A stretch of 64,000 bases of DNA from Streptomyces typhae (GTDB lineage: Bacteria > Actinomycetota > Actinomycetes > Streptomycetales > Streptomycetaceae). The notes below the pieces were generated by a model that was not told the DNA's origin, did not search any database, and saw only the letters and a list, made by a program, of their open reading frames with translations. Within the stretch, counting starts at the first letter, position 1, and the number at the start of each line of letters is the position of its first letter. The DNA lies in NCBI RefSeq assembly GCF_009755605.1, contig NZ_WPNZ01000020.1:62001-126000 (forward strand). Reading direction: 5' to 3'. The position numbers and the translations under genes are program-made. Of this stretch, positions 59,444 through 64,000 are shown piece after piece.

Positions 59444-60754
59444 ATGCAGCACATCCTCATAGCCAACCGCGCCGCGATCGCGGTGCGTGCCGCGCGGACC
59501 TGCCGCGGCCTCGGCCTGCGCACGACCGCGCTCACGGCCCGTACCGACACCCAGGCCGGCGTCCACGCCGCCGCGGCCGACGCCGAGGTCGCCGTCGACG
59601 GGTGGGGCCTGCCCGACACCTACGACTCGGCCGAGCGGGTCCTCGACGCCGTGGACCGCTGCGGCGTCGACGCCGTGTATCCGGGCTACGGCTCCCTCGC
59701 CGAGAACGCCGACTTCGTGGCCGGTCTTGAGGAGCAGGGCGTCACCTTCGTGGGGCCGTCGGCGGCGGCGCTGCGGCTCGCGGGCAGCAAGGCCGCGGCC
59801 GCCGAGGCCGCGCGCCGCATCGGCGTCCCGGTGCTCCCGCACGCCTCGGGCCGGGGCCTCGACGAGGTGCGGGCGCACGTCCGCGGGATGGGCCTGCCGG
59901 TCGTCCTCAAGCCGGAGTTCGGCTACGGGGGACAGGCCGTGCGCATCGCCCACACCGACGCCGACATCGAGCGCGCGGTCGCGGGGGGCCCTGAGGGGAC
60001 CTCCTGGTACGTCGAGAAGTACCTGCCCGTGAACCAGGTCGTCGGCGTCACCCTCGCCGTGGACCACGAGGGCACCGTCCTTCCTCTCGGCGAGCGCGAG
60101 AGCCTGCTCGTGGCCGACGGCCTGAAGCTCCTTGAGGCGTCGCCCGTCGCGGGCGTCGACGCGGAGGTGCTCGCGGCCATGCGTGCCGACGCGGCCCTGG
60201 TAGCACGGGAGTTCGGGCTGACCAACGTCATGACGGTGGAGTTCATCGTCGGCCCGGACCGCTACTACTTCCTGGAGGTCAACGGCAGGCTGCCGCTGGC
60301 CTATCGAATGTCGGAGAGCCAGCTGGACACCGGCCCCACCGGCTCCGGCGACCTCACCGGCTCCGGCGACCGCACGGGCCGGGTCGACCTCGTGGAGCTC
60401 CAGCTCCGCATCGCCCGGGGCGAGTCCGTCTCCCCCGCCGCGCACCCCGTGGACCGTACGCGGCACTGCCTGGAGGCCCGGCTCTTCGTCCACCCGCAGG
60501 AGCTGGGCGACTTCCCGGACGTGGGCACGCTCGACCGGTTCGAACTGCCCGACGTCGACGGCGTCACGTACGCCTGGTCGGTGGACTCCGCGCGCCCCGT
60601 CACCTACGAACTCATCCTCGCCCAGGCCCTGGCGGCGGACACCTCGCGCGCCGCCGCCGCCCGCCTCGTGCGCAAGGCCGTCGACGGCGCCCGCGTGACG
60701 GGCCTGCGCTGCTACGTCGAGGAGATCACGCGGCAGCTCGACGACGAGTGCTGA
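59444..60754 (+). CDS. stand-alone biotin carboxylase-like ATP-grasp enzyme
   Basis: 436 aa with the biotin-carboxylase order: N-terminal ILIANRAAIAVRAARTCRGL, YPGYGSLAENADFVAGLEEQ, ATP-grasp core VVLKPEFGYGGQAVRI and YVEKYLPVNQVVGVTLAVD, FLEVNGRLPLAYRMSES (E, N and R of the active site), and a C-terminal CLEARLFVHPQELGDFPDVG. No biotin carrier or carboxyltransferase is encoded nearby. It may transfer carboxyphosphate-derived CO2 to an amine, or act as an amide or ester ligase. A GSGDLTGSGDRTG repeat interrupts the core near residue 300. Function in the cluster unknown. Confidence 0.8.
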   Translation: MQHILIANRAAIAVRAARTCRGLGLRTTALTARTDTQAGVHAAAADAEVAVDGWGLPDTYDSAERVLDAVDRCGVDAVYPGYGSLAENADFVAGLEEQGVTFVGPSAAALRLAGSKAAAAEAARRIGVPVLPHASGRGLDEVRAHVRGMGLPVVLKPEFGYGGQAVRIAHTDADIERAVAGGPEGTSWYVEKYLPVNQVVGVTLAVDHEGTVLPLGERESLLVADGLKLLEASPVAGVDAEVLAAMRADAALVAREFGLTNVMTVEFIVGPDRYYFLEVNGRLPLAYRMSESQLDTGPTGSGDLTGSGDRTGRVDLVELQLRIARGESVSPAAHPVDRTRHCLEARLFVHPQELGDFPDVGTLDRFELPDVDGVTYAWSVDSARPVTYELILAQALAADTSRAAAARLVRKAVDGARVTGLRCYVEEITRQLDDEC

Positions 60755-60814
60755 GCCCGTACCACCCGCGCGACGCCTGCTGACGCCGTACCACGAACAC
60801 TAGGAGAGACCCCC

Positions 60815-61732
60815 ATGAGCCAGAGCCAAGGCCTGACCGTCGCCTTCCTCGGCATCGACGGCATCGGCAAGAGCACGCTGTGCCGCGCCTTCGAGGAGCG
60901 CGTACGCGGCAGCGGCCAGGAGGTGGTGACCGTCACCTGGCGGTCCGCCCTGGAGGAGACCGCGGGGCCCTGGCCCGCGGTGCCGCTCCAGCAGCTCTGG
61001 CTGGAGTCTTTCCGCACCCTGTACGGCGCCGGTCTGCGCGATGGCGAGCCGCTGGACATCCCCCGCGGCTACGACGACTGGCGCGACAACGACTGGGAGC
61101 GCCATCTCGCCGCCGAGCCCGTCATGGGCAACAAGGCCTCGGGCGCCCTCGCCGCCGCGTTCGTGGAGATCGCGGGCAATGTGCTGCTCGCCTCCGAGGT
61201 GACCCGCAAGGCCCTGGCCAGGGGCGCGATCGTGGTCCAGGAGTCGTACCCGATCAAGCACGTCCTGAAGGAACTCGCGGTCGCCGAGCGGCTGGCCGCG
61301 GAGGGCGGCACGGGGGAGGGCGGCGAGGGCGGCGACCCGGCCGCCGCCGCGGTCGGCGAGCTGACCCGCACCCTGCGCGGCCTCCTCGACCTGGTCTTCG
61401 GCTCGTCGCTGCTCCGTCCCGACGTCGGCATCCTCGTCGACGGCCCGTCCTCGTACGCGTACCGCTGGCGGACCGCGCAGAACGGCGCCGTCGGTGCCCT
61501 GGAGGACTACGGTCCCGCGGGCGAGCGCAGCGAGGAGTCGTTCAGCCGGATGCAGGACGAGACGGCCAAGCTGTTCCGCGAGTACGCGGACTCCTGGGGC
61601 TGGATCGTGCACCAGGTCGACGACGGCGGCGTGGAGGCCAACACGGCCCGCGGCCTCGCCGCCCTGTGCGCCCACCCGGAGCTGGCCCGCCGCCTGGGCG
61701 GTCCCGAGCGACCCGGCGACGTGACTGCATGA
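60815..61732 (+). CDS. thymidylate-kinase-like P-loop kinase
   Basis: 305 aa. Walker A at residues 13-21 (GIDGIGKST), as in thymidylate and nucleoside monophosphate kinases, with a further VVQESYPIKHVL region and a long C-terminal helical part (SFSRMQDETAKLFREYADSW). It is longer than dTMP kinase and the usual DR(Y/F/H)-type motif is not evident, so the substrate is likely different. In phosphonate clusters a kinase often phosphorylates the product for self-protection or an intermediate for activation; either role is inferred. Its stop overlaps the transporter start (ATGA). Confidence 0.7.
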   Translation: MSQSQGLTVAFLGIDGIGKSTLCRAFEERVRGSGQEVVTVTWRSALEETAGPWPAVPLQQLWLESFRTLYGAGLRDGEPLDIPRGYDDWRDNDWERHLAAEPVMGNKASGALAAAFVEIAGNVLLASEVTRKALARGAIVVQESYPIKHVLKELAVAERLAAEGGTGEGGEGGDPAAAAVGELTRTLRGLLDLVFGSSLLRPDVGILVDGPSSYAYRWRTAQNGAVGALEDYGPAGERSEESFSRMQDETAKLFREYADSWGWIVHQVDDGGVEANTARGLAALCAHPELARRLGGPERPGDVTA

Positions 61733-63111
61733 CGGCATCGCCTCCGACCCCGCCTCCGTCTCCGCCCCCGGCCCCGCCGCCGTCTCCGACCCCGCCCGAG
61801 TCCCCGGCGCCGCGGGACAAGCGGATCCTGCGCGTCCTGATCACCTCGTCGATGGTCTCCAAGGTCGCGGACTGGCAGCTCGGCATCGTGATCCCGCTCG
61901 CGGTCCTCGCCGAGTCGGACTCCGTCGCGCTGTCCCTCGTCTCCTTCGCGCTGCGCGGGGTCACCTACGTGGGTTCGCCGTTCCTCGGTTCGGTCATCGA
62001 CCGCTTCGACAAGCGCCTGATCTTCGTGCTCGCGCAGCTCCAGCAGGCCCTGTGCCTGGTGTTCCTCGCGGCCACGCTGTCCAGTCAGGTGTCGGTGGCG
62101 GTGCTCGTGCTGCTCTCCGGCGTGGGCGGCGTCGCGAGCGCGATCACCGGGCAGTTCGTCCTGATCCCCAAGCTCATCAGCGCTCCCGGCAGACCGGTCG
62201 CCGTGGCCAAGCTGAACTCCGCCATCGAGTTGTCCAAGGTCATCGGCCTGGTCCTCGGCGGCGTCGGCTTCACCCTGCTCGGGCCCGCCGCCGCGACGCT
62301 GTGCATCGCGCTCCTGTACGTGGTCGCGGGCTGTGTCGCGCTGCTGCTGCCCGCGGTCGCCGCGAGCCCCGAGAAAATCAACATCCGCCGTGACCTCGCG
62401 ATCGGTTTCCGCTGGGTCGGCAAGCGCGAGATCCTCTGGCTCGTCGTGACCATGTCGATGACCAATCTGGCCATCGGGCAGCTGGAACCCGCCCTGATCA
62501 CCGAGTTCGGCGACCAGGGCATGAACACCACCGTGATCTCCGCGGTGATGGCGATCGGCCTGCTCACGGGCGCGGGGGCGAGCCGGGTGGCCCCGCACTT
62601 CCTGCCCGTGTGGACGCCCGAACGCCGCATACTGGTCTGCCAGCTGATCGGCTTCGGGGGCCTGGCGCTGATCGCCGTACCGGTCCTTCCCGTACGGGTC
62701 GTCGGCTTCATGGTGGAGTGCTTCGCCGTCGCCGTGAGCAACGTGGCGTCCATCACCTACCGCCAGGAGACCATCCCGGCCGATGTCGCGGGCCGCGCCA
62801 ACGCCACGATCCGCATGTTCATCACGGGGGCCGCTCCTCTCTCCGGCTTCCTCTACGCCTGGGCCAGCCGCCTGGACGGCTACTGGTACTGGCTGCCGGC
62901 GCTGGGTCTTTGGGCCACGGCGAACGTGATCTGGGCGGTACATGTGCGGCGGGGGGCGAGCCCGTTGGGCCGGGGGGTGCCGGAAACCCCTCAGGGGCCC
63001 GGAGCCCTTCAGCGGACGGAAGCCTCTCAGGGGCCCGAAGCCCTTCAGCGGACGGAAACCCCTCAAGGAGCGTCCACAGCTGTAGAAGGAGTCACCAGTG
63101 GAGATCGCTGA
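61729..63111 (+). CDS. MFS transporter, likely product exporter
   Basis: 460 aa. A Pro/Ser-rich cytoplasmic N-terminus is followed by about 12 TM segments. Family features include FLGSVIDRFDKRLIFVLAQL between TM2 and TM3 and AGRANATIRMFITGAAPLSG in the second half, as in drug:H+ antiporter-like MFS proteins. The C-terminal tail carries tandem TPQGPGALQRTE-type units. Location next to the kinase suggests export and resistance. The stop lies 14 nt inside the next gene. Confidence 0.8.
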   Translation: MTASPPTPPPSPPPAPPPSPTPPESPAPRDKRILRVLITSSMVSKVADWQLGIVIPLAVLAESDSVALSLVSFALRGVTYVGSPFLGSVIDRFDKRLIFVLAQLQQALCLVFLAATLSSQVSVAVLVLLSGVGGVASAITGQFVLIPKLISAPGRPVAVAKLNSAIELSKVIGLVLGGVGFTLLGPAAATLCIALLYVVAGCVALLLPAVAASPEKINIRRDLAIGFRWVGKREILWLVVTMSMTNLAIGQLEPALITEFGDQGMNTTVISAVMAIGLLTGAGASRVAPHFLPVWTPERRILVCQLIGFGGLALIAVPVLPVRVVGFMVECFAVAVSNVASITYRQETIPADVAGRANATIRMFITGAAPLSGFLYAWASRLDGYWYWLPALGLWATANVIWAVHVRRGASPLGRGVPETPQGPGALQRTEASQGPEALQRTETPQGASTAVEGVTSGDR

Positions 63112-64000
63112 GCAGGACCACCTCGTCATCGCCACGGTCGACCGGGCGGAGGCGGAGAGCCACGCCTGGAAGGCGGCGGAGACGGGGACGGGGACGGGGC
63201 AGGGGGCGGCGGAGGACGGGCCGCCGATCGACATCGTGCGGCTCGCCGATGCCGACACCGACCCGTCCGGGCGGCTCGACGCGGGCCTGGCCGACCTCGG
63301 CTTCGTGGCCCGCCCGAAGTGGCTGAACTGGTGCGCCCCCGTACGGGAGTCCCGGGCCGCCTTCGAGGCGGGACTCTCCGGCACGGAGCGGCGCAACATC
63401 CGCCTCGGTACCCGCTTCGTCGAGGACGAGGAGCTGCGGCTCGACGTCCGGGTGGGCCTGACCGAGGAGTTGGTGGACGAGTTCCTGGTCCTGTACGAGC
63501 GGCAGATCGCCGGTATGCCGCGGGGCCGGAACTTCGCGCGGCGCGGCCGGGACCGGCTGCTCGCGGGCGCCGACGAGCACGTCAGCGTCTGCGTCACCAC
63601 CCGTGACGGCGCCATGCTGGTCGGCTCCCTGTGGTGGATACGGCGCGAGGAGTCGGTGCTCCAGATGCGCTACTCGGCGTCGGCGGCGGACGCCCGGTCC
63701 GGCCGGGTGATGCGGGCGGCGTACGCGGAGGCCCTCCAGTTCGCCCGTGAACAGGGCCTCACGTACGCCTCGCTGGGCAACGACCCCTCGCTCTTCGGCC
63801 ATGTCGTCCAGCCGGGCCTCTTCAACTTCAAGACCCGCTTCGGTTTCGCCCCCGTACCCGCCCAGGTGCTCACGCCGAAGCTCGGCGGCGGCCACGTGGA
63901 CAAGTTCCTGAGCCTGCGGTCGCTGTCGGATCCGGCGCTCGTGGTGACGTGGGGGCGGCACGCGGGGACGGCGCCCACCTGGCCCGAGGTCGGGGCGGCT
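63098..64000 (+). CDS. GNAT/FemAB-like acyltransferase (3' end outside window)
   Basis: The first 301 codons are visible with no stop. The GTG start (MEIAEQDHLVIATV) has AAGGAG 7 nt upstream. The protein resembles CelD/FemAB-type GNAT enzymes: an N-terminal recognition part (KWLNWCAPVRESRAAFEAGL), LVDEFLVLYERQIAGMPRG, SLWWIRREESVLQMRYSASA, then AAYAEALQFAREQGLTYASL and FKTRFGFAPVP near the C-terminus. It could acetylate or aminoacylate the product (compare N-acetylation for phosphonate self-resistance) or finish assembly. The cluster continues beyond the window. Confidence 0.7.
   Translation, partial: MEIAEQDHLVIATVDRAEAESHAWKAAETGTGTGQGAAEDGPPIDIVRLADADTDPSGRLDAGLADLGFVARPKWLNWCAPVRESRAAFEAGLSGTERRNIRLGTRFVEDEELRLDVRVGLTEELVDEFLVLYERQIAGMPRGRNFARRGRDRLLAGADEHVSVCVTTRDGAMLVGSLWWIRREESVLQMRYSASAADARSGRVMRAAYAEALQFAREQGLTYASLGNDPSLFGHVVQPGLFNFKTRFGFAPVPAQVLTPKLGGGHVDKFLSLRSLSDPALVVTWGRHAGTAPTWPEVGAA

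Noticed and set aside
61507..63615. Long minus-strand frame opposite the kinase, transporter and acyltransferase genes
   Set aside because: Shadow of real genes; composition is low complexity and it has no recognisable domain or ribosome binding site.

Overview
The window is high-GC DNA from a Streptomyces-type actinobacterium. It carries short chaplins, a melC1-melC2 tyrosinase pair, CrgA, class E sortases and the fhaA-fhaB-pstP-rodA-pbpA-pknB division and kinase block. Many starts are GTG or TTG, and many operon genes overlap by 4 nt (GTGA or ATGA).

Layout. (1) 1-1838: a cut-off flavin oxidoreductase and an ATP-grasp enzyme. (2) 1969-3246: a secreted GH26-like glycoside hydrolase. (3) 3280-13752: a tightly overlapping minus-strand exopolysaccharide operon with a priming sugar-phosphate transferase, two GT4 glycosyltransferases, a MurJ/Wzx-type flippase, an O-antigen-ligase-type polymerase, a Wzz-like protein, a polysaccharide deacetylase and a GNAT/CelD-like enzyme. 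(4) 13811-21513: a cell-surface block with a DUF3344 protein, two chaplins, small secreted proteins, a VKOR oxidase, the melC operon and an M23 peptidase. (5) 21912-26207: a CheB/CheR-PAS pair and two GAF-ANTAR regulators. (6) 26300-42304: the conserved oriC-side cell-wall and division block (a likely DUF5324 protein, cyclophilin, rhomboid, crgA, DUF881, three class E sortases around pabA, then the pknB to fhaA operon). DnaA boxes lie between rhomboid and crgA. (7) 42731-42817: tRNA-Leu(CAG).

(8) 42939-64000 is accessory and is the most interesting part: a phosphonate natural-product gene cluster that starts about 120 bp from the tRNA 3' end and runs off the right edge. PEP mutase (EDKx5NS motif), phosphonopyruvate decarboxylase and an iron alcohol dehydrogenase lie in overlapping order and should make 2-hydroxyethylphosphonate from PEP. 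Around them are an independent-type phosphoglycerate mutase, a TauD-family dioxygenase, an S9 peptidase fused to an A-T-C NRPS, a biotin-carboxylase-like ATP-grasp protein, a thymidylate-kinase-like protein, an MFS exporter and an acyltransferase. A divergent minus-strand operon encodes a CYTH-like protein, a divergent argininosuccinate synthase and a carboxylate-amine ligase. I do not recognise this set as a characterised pathway, and the product is unknown.

A window-wide oddity is the number of short degenerate tandem repeats. Many begin exactly at stop codons, and others form in-frame low-complexity inserts in enzyme loops and linkers, including inside the NRPS A and C domains.
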